The position numbers and the translations under genes are program-made. This document shows positions 45,607 through 53,970 of a stretch of 64,000 nt of DNA, piece by piece. Positions within the stretch are counted from its first letter, which is position 1; each line of letters starts with the position of its first letter. The notes under the pieces are model-generated. The model was given only the letters and a program-made list of their open reading frames with translations. It had not been told where the DNA came from and made no database searches. Source of the DNA: Parasulfitobacter algicola (lineage in GTDB: Bacteria > Pseudomonadota > Alphaproteobacteria > Rhodobacterales > Rhodobacteraceae); contig NZ_JABUFE010000011.1 of assembly GCF_013315265.1 (NCBI RefSeq), positions 1-64,000 on the forward strand. Direction: 5' to 3'.

Positions 45607-46269
45607 TTACCGATTACGCTGTCCACGCGATAACGCGCGGTTCATCTGTGTTGAAATCTGTGATTGTGATCGCCGGAAACCTTCGACATCTGGTGTCGAA
45701 ATATTCATTACGATTGTCGTCGGCCTTCCGCCGCCGTCGGTTTTAACACCAAGCCGGCCATCCGGCCCACGCGACAAGGGCATAATCGCCTCGGGCCCAG
45801 CTTCGCCCATAAGACCCATACCACCGCGCATTGGGAAAGTGGTCGGCCCACTCAATACGCCACCTTTTGCAAAGGGCGTGACTTTACCTTGGGAAAACGC
45901 ACCGCCCTTTTCAAACGGCATAAGCCCCTGCATCAGTGAACCAACCCCACTGCCAACTAGATTGCTGACATGATTTGTGACAGGACGAATGGCAGCAGAA
46001 TACGCGGTATCAACCATCGACTTTGCAATTGTATCCAAAGCATCCGACAATTTCATCCCATCGAAAACCACACCATCAAAAGCACGTCTCAACCCTTTGC
46101 TCATACCTGTTGACAAACTATCTACCTCACGGCCTGTGGCCCCTAAGGTGTTTCGCATTCTGACCAGTTCTGTATCAAAAGCTGCAGCGACACCTGAGGC
46201 ACCGCCAAGTGTGCGCTCCAACGCAGACACTTGATCATCAAGCGTATCAAGGCCTTCTAATTCTTTCAT
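45607..46269 (-). CDS. g11: GTA tail tape-measure-like protein (g11)
   Basis: This 220-residue protein begins with a coiled-coil-like helix (LEGLDTLDDQVSALERTLGG). It has a membrane-active helical middle and a Gly/Met-rich stretch (FEKGGAFSQGKVTPFAKGGVLSGPT). It corresponds to the short tape-measure protein of RcGTA, which sets tail length and may form the DNA channel. Length agrees with the family. Confidence 0.88.
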   Translation of the reverse strand: MKELEGLDTLDDQVSALERTLGGASGVAAAFDTELVRMRNTLGATGREVDSLSTGMSKGLRRAFDGVVFDGMKLSDALDTIAKSMVDTAYSAAIRPVTNHVSNLVGSGVGSLMQGLMPFEKGGAFSQGKVTPFAKGGVLSGPTTFPMRGGMGLMGEAGPEAIMPLSRGPDGRLGVKTDGGGRPTTIVMNISTPDVEGFRRSQSQISTQMNRALSRGQRNR

Positions 46270-46280
46270 ATGTGATCTCC

Positions 46281-46466
46281 TTAAGTGTCAGGATAGGCCG
46301 CAGCCAATTCATCCAACCGAGAGCGTGTAAGCGGCGCATCTGCACTGGTTGTCCCTAGCAAGAACAGCAGTTCAGCCGGGGTCAGCGCCCAGAATTCAAC
46401 AGGCTTCAAAGCCAATCCACGCATTCCGGCCCGCATTAGCGCGGGCCAGTCAAATCCATTTTCCAT
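46281..46466 (-). CDS. g10.1: GTA small tail-assembly protein (g10.1, DUF2376)
   Basis: The ATG at 46466 gives 61 residues (MENGFDWPALMRAGM, LKPVEFWALTPAELLFLLG), the whole family length. A longer frame to 46607 would run into g10. It starts one base before the g10 stop region, so the pair may work like the two-part tail chaperones of phages. Confidence 0.86.
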   Translation of the reverse strand: MENGFDWPALMRAGMRGLALKPVEFWALTPAELLFLLGTTSADAPLTRSRLDELAAAYPDT

Positions 46467-46467
46467 T

Positions 46468-46785
46468 TTATGTAACCGGCAGGGCGAACGCGCGGGCCAA
46501 CAGCTCAGCCGCGACACGGGCAGCCTCAACTGGACCGCCCTCGATCTCAGAATGCAGTAAATCGGCGGCCGATCCATTCCAGCCACCACCACGAAGACCT
46601 GCAACAATCAATGCCAAAACATCCCGCGTTGAAAACTGGCCGCGTTCAAAGCGCTCAACCATCTCCACAAGCGTGCCTGTATCCAAAGCTGCCTCAAGCT
46701 CGGCCAACGCACCCAGCGTCAACTTTGCCACGTGACGCTGCCCATCTAAGACCAACGCCACTTCCCCCGTCCAAGGATTGGCCAT
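46468..46785 (-). CDS. g10: GTA tail assembly chaperone-like protein (g10)
   Basis: This 105-residue protein (MANPWTGEVALVLDGQ, KLTLGALAELEAALDTGTLVEMVERFE, VLALIVAGLRGGG) is the standard g10 of the GTA cluster, between the tail tube gene and g10.1. By position it equals the tail assembly chaperone of siphophages. It is 3 bases from g9. Confidence 0.88.
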   Translation of the reverse strand: MANPWTGEVALVLDGQRHVAKLTLGALAELEAALDTGTLVEMVERFERGQFSTRDVLALIVAGLRGGGWNGSAADLLHSEIEGGPVEAARVAAELLARAFALPVT

Positions 46786-46788
46786 CGT

Positions 46789-47202
46789 TTAAAGTGCCGT
46801 AAAATTCAGCGCACCAGCCGAGGCCATCGACATTTCATATGTCGCTTCCCCGTTGTGGCTGCCTGAATATTCGATTGAAGTGACCTGAAAACGGCCCTCA
46901 ACAATTCCAAAGTCAGGGATGATAACCTGAAATCGTGGCGTTTCCCCATCAAAGAAAATTTGCCGTGCACGTTCATCCGTGGCGGCATCTTTAAACACAC
47001 CAGACCCTGAGATTCCTGCAGACTTGACGCCAGCACCACCAAGCAACTCGCGCCAACCACCCTGGCTTTCCAGGCTAGTCACATCAACGCTTTCAGCATT
47101 GAAATTAATCCGCGAGGCCCGTAGCCCCGCTATAGTTTCGAATTGACCATCATCGGTCATGTCGAGTTTAATTAAAAGGTCTTTACCATTTTGGGCAGCC
47201 AT
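46789..47202 (-). CDS. g9: GTA major tail (tube) protein (g9)
   Basis: This 137-residue protein forms the rings of the tail tube. It opens with AAQNGKDLLIKLD and carries GLRASRINFNAESVDVTSLES, the family hallmark, ending SIEYSGSHNGEATYEMSMASAG. It is complete and of normal length. Confidence 0.92.
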   Translation of the reverse strand: MAAQNGKDLLIKLDMTDDGQFETIAGLRASRINFNAESVDVTSLESQGGWRELLGGAGVKSAGISGSGVFKDAATDERARQIFFDGETPRFQVIIPDFGIVEGRFQVTSIEYSGSHNGEATYEMSMASAGALNFTAL

Positions 47203-47224
47203 TGTCGTTCTCCGTTAAAAAGTG

Positions 47225-47635
47225 TCAATTATCTTCCACAAGTGCGCGAAATTTGAGATCAATCCGCCGTTCGGCGCCGGTTCCCACACGCCGTGCCAAA
47301 GCTTTTTCAAAATTCAGCGCAATTAAACTGCCCCGCGACAACGTCAAATCCGCATCAATCAAAATGTCGGATAGAAGGGCAGCCAATTCCTTGGCTGTTT
47401 GAAACCCCGCCGCATTTGTCATCACCGAAACAGTAAAAACATGTGATGCCCCCTGCCCAGTCATATCTGACCTGTCACGCACATCCTCGGGGCCCAGCGT
47501 GATATAGGTATCTGGCAAAGTGCCAGATGGGATCGCATCATAAACTGCAGTGCCAACACGCGCTTGAACACCCGAGTTTGTACTAATTTCCTGATAGACT
47601 GCGGCCTGAAGGGCTGCGCTTACACCATAGCTCAT
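47225..47635 (-). CDS. g8: GTA tail terminator protein (g8, DUF3168)
   Basis: This 136-residue DUF3168 protein starts MSYGVSAALQAAVYQ and carries ARVGTAVYDAIPSGTLPDTYITLGPEDVRD-type family sequence (residues 25-55). It caps the tail tube before head joining. It overlaps g7 by 4 bases. Confidence 0.9.
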   Translation of the reverse strand: MSYGVSAALQAAVYQEISTNSGVQARVGTAVYDAIPSGTLPDTYITLGPEDVRDRSDMTGQGASHVFTVSVMTNAAGFQTAKELAALLSDILIDADLTLSRGSLIALNFEKALARRVGTGAERRIDLKFRALVEDN

Positions 47636-47970
47636 GCGGCCACCTCCTCAATTGCGTGACAAATCAGATATCGTCCGTTGGCATCGCTTTCACCGACGGC
47701 AAGGATGCGAAACACACGGCCACCATCGCGAAACCGCTGATCAGCTTTTGGTCGTGATGCTGTACCGAAAGGGGCACCGCGCACAGTAATGCGGTAAGAC
47801 ATACGAGATACCGGGCCAAAACCGCCTGACGTTTCACGGCCTGATCCAGCTTTGATTTCTGCCCATAATGTACCAAGGGCTTGCCAATTTTCACGAAAGC
47901 CCCCTGCACCATCAGGAAGCTGAACTGCGCCTTCTAGCACCAATTCCCGCGATAGATTGACCGCACTCAT
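47632..47970 (-). CDS. g7: GTA head closure/stopper protein (g7)
   Basis: This 112-residue head-tail adaptor has GAGGFRENWQALGTLWAEI and MSYRITVRGAPFG with a FRDGGRVFRILAV core, as in SPP1 gp16-type stoppers. It seals the filled head. It overlaps g6 and g8 by 4 bases each. Confidence 0.9.
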   Translation of the reverse strand: MSAVNLSRELVLEGAVQLPDGAGGFRENWQALGTLWAEIKAGSGRETSGGFGPVSRMSYRITVRGAPFGTASRPKADQRFRDGGRVFRILAVGESDANGRYLICHAIEEVAA

Positions 47971-48566
47971 CGTTGACCACCTGCGGTCAATCGAACGGGC
48001 TTATAACGCTGAAGCAAGGCTGTCACACCAAATGGCATGCATCCATCACCCAGTCCCGTTTCATGCCGGTATTCGTAATAATGTGACGCCAAAAGCAGGA
48101 CAGCTTGCGCCAGATCGGCAGGCAATCCACCCCAGTTATCTGCATAGCCAGCCCTGAACTGCACCTCAACCGTGCCGTGTTTTGGAATGCTTGGCAATGC
48201 GGCGCCACTAGACACGATCATAGGCCTATGCCCATCCGGGATCAAACGGCACCGACCCTCAGGTACATCACTTACAACATCATCTGCATTGATCAGGCGA
48301 ATTGGTAACAATGCAATAACTGGCGCGACTGGAAAAACTTGATGATCAACAGCCTGCCATCTTGTCAGAGTCCATGAAAAGTCTCTTTCAATCAGAACTT
48401 TACCAGTTCGCGCTTCAATTGCAGCCATTGCTGCCCGCAAAAAGCTTTCAAGAACAGCGTCTTGCAGCCCTTCATCGCTGAACCCTGTACCCAGGCGCAG
48501 GTGCCGCTTAAACTCTGTGACCGGCAAAGCACCTGCGAGCACTGTGGTCTGTTCAACTAACATCAT
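47967..48566 (-). CDS. g6: GTA head-tail connector (adaptor) protein (g6)
   Basis: The ATG at 48566 follows GGAGAG and gives 199 residues. FKRHLRLGTGFSDEGLQDAVLESFLRAAMAAIEARTGKVL is the usual connector opening (residues 16-56, named here by its key FKRHLRL and ARTGKVL). It binds the portal ring. A longer frame to 48656 lacks homology-like sequence. Confidence 0.88.
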   Translation of the reverse strand: MMLVEQTTVLAGALPVTEFKRHLRLGTGFSDEGLQDAVLESFLRAAMAAIEARTGKVLIERDFSWTLTRWQAVDHQVFPVAPVIALLPIRLINADDVVSDVPEGRCRLIPDGHRPMIVSSGAALPSIPKHGTVEVQFRAGYADNWGGLPADLAQAVLLLASHYYEYRHETGLGDGCMPFGVTALLQRYKPVRLTAGGQR

Positions 48567-48687
48567 GGAAACTCTCCGAAAATCCGAGTTTTCCCCCCAA
48601 AGAATGGACGCGCGCCGCCCATATTGCTCGGACGGAGGGGAGCAGCTAGACAACACGGGGGATTAGAAAGGCGCGCGCCCAAGGTCA

Positions 48688-48709
48688 GGCGGCCCTGTCC
48701 GGGACCGCC
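48688..48709 (-). terminator. GC-rich hairpin after the capsid gene
   Basis: GGCGG-T-CCC pairs with GGG-CCGCC around a five-base loop in the 156-base gap between g5 and g6, followed on the minus strand by the palindrome GGCGCGCGCC and only TTT. It is probably a partial terminator or 3'-end protector that keeps the capsid message more abundant than the downstream genes. Confidence 0.45.
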
Positions 48710-48722
48710 CGTTCACAACGCC

Positions 48723-49904
48723 TTAAGACGCTGCGAATTTCAGCAGTTTGATTGCTTTGAAATCGCTAACATCACCGCCAACACGTTTTGTTGCGTAGAA
48801 CAGAACATTCGGCTTGGCCGAGAAAGGATCACGCAAAATCCGCAGATCAGGGCGCTCCGCAACAGTGTAACCGGCTGCGAAATCTCCAAAGGCAATCGCA
48901 TATGCGTTATCAGCGATATCTGGCATATCTTCGGCAATCAGAACTGGATAACCCAGTAAACGTGCTGGTTCACCAGCGGCCAAGCCATCTGACCACAGGA
49001 AACGGCCTTCGGCATCTTTGACCTTGCGGATCTCACCAGCAGTTTTCGAATTCATGACAAATGTTGCGTTCGCGCGGTACTCGGCGCCAAGGGCGTAAAC
49101 CACTTCGACCAGCTTGTCAGGATCGCCCAAGCCACCAGGTGTTTCAGTGGCAATGTAACCCAAGCCACCCCAGGTCCATACGTTGTTATCCACTGCAGGA
49201 TGCGTCAGAAAGCCCGTGGGCTTATCCGTGCCATCCCCATTAACAAAAGCAGCGGCTTCTGAACGTGCAAATTTATCAGCGATCTTACCAGCCAACCAGC
49301 TTTCAATGTCAAACGCGCTGTCATCCAGCAAGCGCTGCGACGCTTTGGGAAGTGCAGACAGTTCGTGCAGCGGGATAGAAATACGGTCAATCTGCGGCGT
49401 ATCTGTCTCGGCCATTGCACCACCTTCGGATGCCCAGCCAGAGCCCATATCGCCATGATCCACGATCACATCATACGATGTGGCTTCAACATTGACGACT
49501 GTCGCAATCGCACGGATTGATGCAGTGGAATGCAGAACCGAATTGATGGTTTCGGATGTTTGCGGATCGACAAGATAGCCGCCATCGCTGTTGACAGCTG
49601 TCGACATGGATTTGCCGTCCAGCTCAAGGCCGCGCAGGCCATCGTCGTCGCCTGAACGCACATAGGCATCGAACGCTTTCTGGTGGGGGGCTTCGTCATG
49701 GGCCACCGACAAAACGGGACGGTTAACAGATGTCATATTTTTACGATCCAGCATGGTCAATCTTTCTTCCTGATTTTCGATTTTGGTATGAATAGTGCTT
49801 TGGAACTCTTTGAAGTCATTCACGAAACCCGCCAGCGCGGTTTTCATTTCATCGGCCGGAGACAGACCATCCCCGGCCCGAGCCTTCGTCTCGGGTGTGC
49901 TCAT
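48723..49904 (-). CDS. g5: GTA major capsid protein (HK97 fold, g5)
   Basis: This 393-residue protein has the N-terminal delta-domain coiled coil to about residue 100 and the HK97 capsid core: DGGYLVDPQTSETI, KASQRLLDDSAFDIESWLAGKIADKFARSE, FVNGDGTDKPTGFL, LLGYPVLIAEDMPDI and YTVAERPDLRILRDPFS. It forms the GTA shell after cleavage by g4. Length and motifs are normal. Confidence 0.95.
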   Translation of the reverse strand: MSTPETKARAGDGLSPADEMKTALAGFVNDFKEFQSTIHTKIENQEERLTMLDRKNMTSVNRPVLSVAHDEAPHQKAFDAYVRSGDDDGLRGLELDGKSMSTAVNSDGGYLVDPQTSETINSVLHSTASIRAIATVVNVEATSYDVIVDHGDMGSGWASEGGAMAETDTPQIDRISIPLHELSALPKASQRLLDDSAFDIESWLAGKIADKFARSEAAAFVNGDGTDKPTGFLTHPAVDNNVWTWGGLGYIATETPGGLGDPDKLVEVVYALGAEYRANATFVMNSKTAGEIRKVKDAEGRFLWSDGLAAGEPARLLGYPVLIAEDMPDIADNAYAIAFGDFAAGYTVAERPDLRILRDPFSAKPNVLFYATKRVGGDVSDFKAIKLLKFAAS

Positions 49905-49942
49905 CTTTCAATCCTTAAATGAGTGCGTGTTGAAACGCTGGC

Positions 49943-50488
49943 TCAGGTCCGTGCCAGCTGCCGCCGCGCGTCCTCGAACGCGGCAGCCAATTCGCGCAGG
50001 GTGGTGTCTTCAGGACTATCGCCCTTGGACCCCACCCGCGCATCTGGAAGCATTGGAAAGGTCACCAGCGACACCTCCCAAAGCTCCAATTCAGACAAGA
50101 GCCTGCGGCCCTTGTTGTCTTTCGCTGACATGACAGTACGATACCCAATGGATAATCCATCAATCGCACCTGCCTCGATCAGTGCGGCCGCTTCACGGCC
50201 TTTTGCAACATCCGTTAAGATACGACCTTTGACATAAAGTCCTTTTGCATCTTCGCGAACTTCGTCCCAAACACCAATCGGTTGCGTTGGGTCATGCTGC
50301 CACAGCATTTTGACCGTGCCCGCTTTTGCCTTCATTGCCGCCAGACTGCGGGCGTAAGCACCTGCCTCAACCACATCGCCGCCCTGATCGCATTTGCCAA
50401 ATAAAGACGCATAGCCTTCGATCAGCGTGCCATCTGTTACGCTCAACGTTGCGTCTAGTTGGCAGAACTTATGTTCTAACCCATTCAT
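49943..50488 (-). CDS. g4: GTA prohead protease (HK97 family, g4)
   Basis: The ATG at 50488 with AGGAG six bases upstream gives 181 residues (MNGLEHKF); an ATG at 50503 overlapping the g3.5 stop is also possible. Family motifs are EGYASLFGKCDQGGDVVEAGAYARSL, the catalytic His in LWQHDPTQPIG and Ser in IDGLSIGYR. It trims the capsid protein during head maturation. Confidence 0.9.
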   Translation of the reverse strand: MNGLEHKFCQLDATLSVTDGTLIEGYASLFGKCDQGGDVVEAGAYARSLAAMKAKAGTVKMLWQHDPTQPIGVWDEVREDAKGLYVKGRILTDVAKGREAAALIEAGAIDGLSIGYRTVMSAKDNKGRRLLSELELWEVSLVTFPMLPDARVGSKGDSPEDTTLRELAAAFEDARRQLART

Positions 50489-50502
50489 ATGTTTCTCCTG
50501 CA

Positions 50503-50727
50503 TCACGGCGTCACCGCCAAAACCGATTGGAACGCCTGCGCCAAAATCACGCCAACCACGCCGAACACGATCAGCCAAAGTCGCTTTTCCAGTCGTTCCA
50601 TCATTTCTTCCACACGATCCAAACGCTTGCTCATTGCTTCGAATTGCAGCGAATTAATCCGTTCGTTCGACGCAATCCGGTGCGCCGGCGCGCAATCAAA
50701 GCCATCCAAACTGATAAGCTCGCTCAT
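50503..50727 (-). CDS. g3.5: GTA small membrane protein (g3.5)
   Basis: This 74-residue protein has a helical segment likely to coil (MSKRLDRVEEMMERLEKRL) followed by a C-terminal membrane helix (WLIVFGVVGVILAQAFQ). The same small gene lies between portal and protease in other Rhodobacterales GTA clusters. Its job is unknown. It lies 3 bases after g3. Confidence 0.8.
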   Translation of the reverse strand: MSELISLDGFDCAPAHRIASNERINSLQFEAMSKRLDRVEEMMERLEKRLWLIVFGVVGVILAQAFQSVLAVTP

Positions 50728-50730
50728 AAT

Positions 50731-51891
50731 CTATTCCTCGGCCAAAGCGGGTAGACCAAGCAAAGCGCGCTTTTCGGCGTCTGTCAGAAAACTCGCGCCC
50801 GCGACCCGTGACCACTGTTGATCACGTTCCGCCGCCAAAGCAGGCACCTGATCAAGATCGGGCTTCAGCTGAACGTCTTCACCTGCGATTGCCGACAGCC
50901 AATCCGAAATACTGGCCGCAACCCGTGTCGCCAGCGGAAGAACCGTTAACCGATAAAAAGCGCGATTGGCTTCCTGATAATTGGCATAGGTCGCCTCTCC
51001 TGTGATCCCCAACATCATTGGGGGCACACCAAAGGCCATTGCGATCTCACGTGCGGCGGCTTCCTTGGTTTTCTGAAATTCCATATCGGATGGGGAAAAT
51101 CCCATGGGTTTCCAATCCAGCCCACCTTCCAGCAACATCGGCCGTCCCGCATTGCGTGCGCCCTGATGATGCGTCTCCATCTCGTAAATCAAACGATCAT
51201 ACTGATCTGACGCCATAGTCGCACCCGCGTCAGAGCCTTGATACACAATGGCACCTGACGGACGTGCTGCATTGTCCAAAAGTCCTTTTGACCAACGCGA
51301 TGCTGAATTATGCACGTCAATTGCCGTCGCCGCTGCCTGCAAGGGGGACAGACCATAATGATCATCTTGCGGATGGAAGCTTTTTATATGGCAAATTGGC
51401 GTGACCTCTTGCGTCATATCAAATCGATGTTTGCGCCCACCAACGGCATATTCATAGGCAATCGGCCAACCATCCTTGCCAGGGACAACGCTCATCCGGT
51501 CTGAACGCAGAACATGCAATTCGTCCAACGCTCCGACAACTTCGACATAGGCATTGCCCGACAACAAAAGTTGCCCATAAAGCGCCTCAAACAACTCTGC
51601 CCGGCCTTGCGCGGGATTTGGACGTTTGATCAGGCTTAAGACCGGGTGCATATCGTAACGCCGCTCAGCGTCCTGCAAAACCAAAGGCAGTGCAGCCGCC
51701 GCTTCCGCAATCAGCTTAACAGCACGAAACCCTACAGGGTTCGCTGTAAAGCCTGTCTTAGTCAGCGAAACACTGTCCCGCGGGCTCCAGGCCACACGAC
51801 CGGATCCGTGATAAGCTATCGCCGGACCCGTTGCAGACGCCTTTTGCTCCGGCGGGGCACTTGCCCCCCGGCGAAAAATTTCCAGTACCAT
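50731..51891 (-). CDS. g3: GTA portal protein (g3)
   Basis: The ATG at 51891 follows GAGGAG and gives 386 residues. HK97-type portal motifs are NPVGFRAVKLIAEAAAALPL, LSGNAYVEVV, IKSFHPQDDHYGLSPL and EIAMAFGVPPMMLGI. It forms the ring through which DNA enters and leaves. A longer frame to 51957 does not fit the family. Confidence 0.93.
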   Translation of the reverse strand: MVLEIFRRGASAPPEQKASATGPAIAYHGSGRVAWSPRDSVSLTKTGFTANPVGFRAVKLIAEAAAALPLVLQDAERRYDMHPVLSLIKRPNPAQGRAELFEALYGQLLLSGNAYVEVVGALDELHVLRSDRMSVVPGKDGWPIAYEYAVGGRKHRFDMTQEVTPICHIKSFHPQDDHYGLSPLQAAATAIDVHNSASRWSKGLLDNAARPSGAIVYQGSDAGATMASDQYDRLIYEMETHHQGARNAGRPMLLEGGLDWKPMGFSPSDMEFQKTKEAAAREIAMAFGVPPMMLGITGEATYANYQEANRAFYRLTVLPLATRVAASISDWLSAIAGEDVQLKPDLDQVPALAAERDQQWSRVAGASFLTDAEKRALLGLPALAEE

Positions 51892-51968
51892 CAAAAGCTC
51901 CTCAGTTTGTCCTTCAGCGAACACCTTGCGGGAAATACCCCACAACCAACGCATCATGTGTGGCCAAG

Positions 51969-52001
51969 AAAAAAGGCAGGGCTTTCACAAAGCACTGCCT
52001 T
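51969..52001 (-). terminator. Intrinsic terminator between g2 and g3
   Basis: On the minus strand AAGGCAG-T-GCTTT pairs with AAAGC-C-CTGCCTT (stems 51973-51985 and 51989-52001, three-base loop), followed at once by six T (51974-51969). It lies in the 143-base gap between the terminase and portal genes and should stop much of the transcription coming from g1-g2. Confidence 0.75.
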
Positions 52002-52034
52002 CTTCTTGATCATTAAATATTCACGCGCGTAACT

Positions 52035-53477
52035 CTACAAAGATCGAATTTGCGGTCTGCGCCATGTCGCAGCGGGCTCAATCATCAATTCATGCAACGC
52101 CCAAACCAGCGCATCCACGCGATCGGGGCTACCTTTACCGGTATACCCTTCGGCGGTCATCCGGCACATCTGATCTTCAAGATCACCCAACCCGCGGGCG
52201 TGTTTGACACGCCCCTGCTCATACAACGCTGCCACAGGTTCAGATCGCGCAACCTTGCCCTTAGACGCCCGAACAGCGCGATAAGGCACCAGCGGATCGA
52301 CTTGCCGAACCACCGTTTCAACCAGATCACCGCCTTGGTTAACCTCGGCAATTAACCGTTCGGCTTTATGGTGTCCAACTGTATCAATCGCCCTTTGCGC
52401 CCAGGCCATCGGTGATGCCGCTGTGATCGTGGCGTCAGCCAGCACATATACTTTCCAGTTTTGCGGTGCCCCTTGGGCAACGACCCCCGCTACGACAATA
52501 CCGCATTCGTCCGACCCTTTGTGACCCGTCACTGGTGGGTCAACCGCCACAACGATTCGATCAAGATCAGGCACCACGTCCACTTGCAGCGCCTCCAGCA
52601 TCTCAGAGGTCCACAAAGCGCCCTCTGTATCCTCCAATAAAATCCCATCCAACTCCTGCCGCCCCAACCGGGTTCCGGCATAGCGCGCACGAACTTCCTC
52701 AAGAAAGCTCTCTGCCAAATACGCGCTATTGGCCTCGGTTGGGGCGGTCGTCGTAACTGTCGATGGCGTCTCAAGCAGCTTTTTCAAAACCCCCACATTG
52801 CGCGGCGTGGTCGTCACACATTGCTGCGGATGATCACCCAGCCGCAATGCAAACTGCAGCATGTCCCATGTCTCCTCGGCCTTTTTCCATTTGGCCAACT
52901 CATCAACCCAAGCCGCATCAAACTGTGGCCCACGCAAGGCCTCAGGCTCATGGGCTGAAAAAACCTGCGCAACAGCGCCATTCGGCCATTCCAGACATTT
53001 GCGCGACGCAATCCAGGTCGGGCGACGATCCGGCGGGGAACAAGCCAAGATGCCGCTTTCGCCGAAAATCATCACATCGCGAACCTGATCAATCGTTTCG
53101 CCCACCAATGCCACACGCTTTGACCGGCCCGGGTCCATCGCCTTTGGACCTTCGACCTGCGATCTTACCCACTCAGCACCAGCACGGGTCTTGCCCGCAC
53201 CACGTCCGCCCATGATTACCCATGTCTTCCAATTCATTTTTGGCGGTAGCTGATGATCATGGGCCCAGAATTCAAAAATGTAAGGAAGAGCACGAAGCTC
53301 TTCCTCACCAAGACTATTCAGAAACTCGTCTTGAACAGCATCGCCCGCGCAGCTTAACCAAACGGCCCCGGATCTGACATCTTGCGGCGTCAAGATCCAA
53401 TGGCTCCCCGACGATGACGCCTCGTTCTTTTCTGTCGCGTTCATCGATCTTCGCCCTTTCTTGTAAAACCAGCTCAT
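52035..53477 (-). CDS. g2: GTA large terminase (g2)
   Basis: The largest possible frame has 480 residues; the true start may be the ATG at 53444 or a TTG shortly after, so the overlap with g1 is 131-164 bases or less. The ATPase has Walker A MGGRGAGKTRAGAEW and Walker B-like FDAAWVDELAKW. The nuclease part has VAVDPPVTG and AEVNQGGDLVETVV. It packages DNA into GTA heads by headful cutting. Confidence 0.92.
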   Translation of the reverse strand: MSWFYKKGRRSMNATEKNEASSSGSHWILTPQDVRSGAVWLSCAGDAVQDEFLNSLGEEELRALPYIFEFWAHDHQLPPKMNWKTWVIMGGRGAGKTRAGAEWVRSQVEGPKAMDPGRSKRVALVGETIDQVRDVMIFGESGILACSPPDRRPTWIASRKCLEWPNGAVAQVFSAHEPEALRGPQFDAAWVDELAKWKKAEETWDMLQFALRLGDHPQQCVTTTPRNVGVLKKLLETPSTVTTTAPTEANSAYLAESFLEEVRARYAGTRLGRQELDGILLEDTEGALWTSEMLEALQVDVVPDLDRIVVAVDPPVTGHKGSDECGIVVAGVVAQGAPQNWKVYVLADATITAASPMAWAQRAIDTVGHHKAERLIAEVNQGGDLVETVVRQVDPLVPYRAVRASKGKVARSEPVAALYEQGRVKHARGLGDLEDQMCRMTAEGYTGKGSPDRVDALVWALHELMIEPAATWRRPQIRSL

Positions 53478-53661
53478 TCGCCTTCATCAGATTGACGATA
53501 TGACCCCTAAGCGATTTAATCTCTCCCAGGTCGCCGGCTTTCAAAGCTGCTATGGTGTCCTGTACAGCGTCTTCGCACTGGTCCAGGTGTCGTCGTGCCG
53601 ACGCCATCAGGCATCGCGCGTTTTTGTCTTCCTCAGTCTCGATACGAGTCATCATGCTCAT
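53314..53661 (-). CDS. g1: GTA small terminase-like protein (g1)
   Basis: This 115-residue mostly helical protein (CLMASARRHLDQCEDAVQDTIAALKAGDL, HIVNLMKANELVLQERAKIDER) takes the place of g1, shown in R. capsulatus to act as small terminase. It is the first gene of the operon. Its end runs deep into the g2 frame. No strong ribosome site precedes the ATG; GGAGG lies 25-30 bases upstream. Confidence 0.85.
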   Translation of the reverse strand: MSMMTRIETEEDKNARCLMASARRHLDQCEDAVQDTIAALKAGDLGEIKSLRGHIVNLMKANELVLQERAKIDERDRKERGVIVGEPLDLDAARCQIRGRLVKLRGRCCSRRVSE

Positions 53662-53705
53662 GTGGTTTGCCTATGTTGCTTTTTAGCCTCCACACGAGAG
53701 AAACG

Positions 53706-53739
53706 AAAAAACGGCCTAAGGGTTATCCCCCGGCCGTTT
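53706..53739 (-). terminator. Intrinsic terminator in the leader of the GTA operon
   Basis: AAACGGCC and GGCCGTTT form a perfect 8-base stem (53739-53732 with 53716-53709), with an inner GGG/CCC pair in the loop. Six T follow on the minus strand (53711-53706, partly in the stem). It ends 45 bases before the g1 start. It can serve sufE, whose stop is 230 bases upstream, or act as an attenuator for g1. Confidence 0.75.
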
Positions 53740-53834
53740 GCCCACTTCTTCTAGCATGTCACAAGGTGTACATTGGACCGTTCGCAAAGTCAAGAAAAAT
53801 CGCCTTAGCTACTTCCGCTAACCGTACGGTATCA

Positions 53835-53873
53835 TTAACAAATTCTTAATTTAAGAAGTTAATAAACTATTAA
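53835..53873. promoter_or_regulatory. Two TTAA-N7-TTAA sites (CtrA-type) upstream of the GTA operon
   Basis: TTAA at 53835-53838 and 53846-53849 are exactly seven bases apart, as are TTAA at 53859-53862 and 53870-53873. This is the full CtrA consensus, twice within 39 bases. Perfect inverted repeats TTCTTAA-T-TTAAGAA (53843-53857) and GTTAAT/ATTAAC (53858-53874) overlap them. CtrA controls GTA expression in Rhodobacterales, in R. capsulatus probably indirectly. Confidence 0.55.
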
Positions 53874-53970
53874 CAAATCTCTATACTACTCAATTCAAAG
53901 GCAAATTAGAAATACACCGCATGGTTGAACTGAAAGAAATGTATAATTTCGCCTGAAAAACGGCACATAC

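Larger units (their letters stand above)
53662..53970 (-). promoter_or_regulatory. GTA operon upstream region
   Basis: This 309-base gap between sufE and g1, both on the minus strand, holds no gene. From upstream to downstream it has an A+T-rich zone with CtrA-type sites (53835-53873), a possible promoter (TTGACT at 53793-53788 and a weak TACACC 17 bases on), a terminator hairpin (53739-53706), and GGAGG before g1. If the promoter is upstream of the hairpin, the transcript must pass a terminator to reach g1. Confidence 0.55.

Noticed and set aside
39709-53661. Could be an intact or defective prophage
   Set aside because: Gene order and sizes are those of the Rhodobacterales GTA (g1 to g15 with g3.5 and g10.1). 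No integrase, repressor, replication or lysis genes adjoin it, and housekeeping genes (cysE, sufE) flank it directly.
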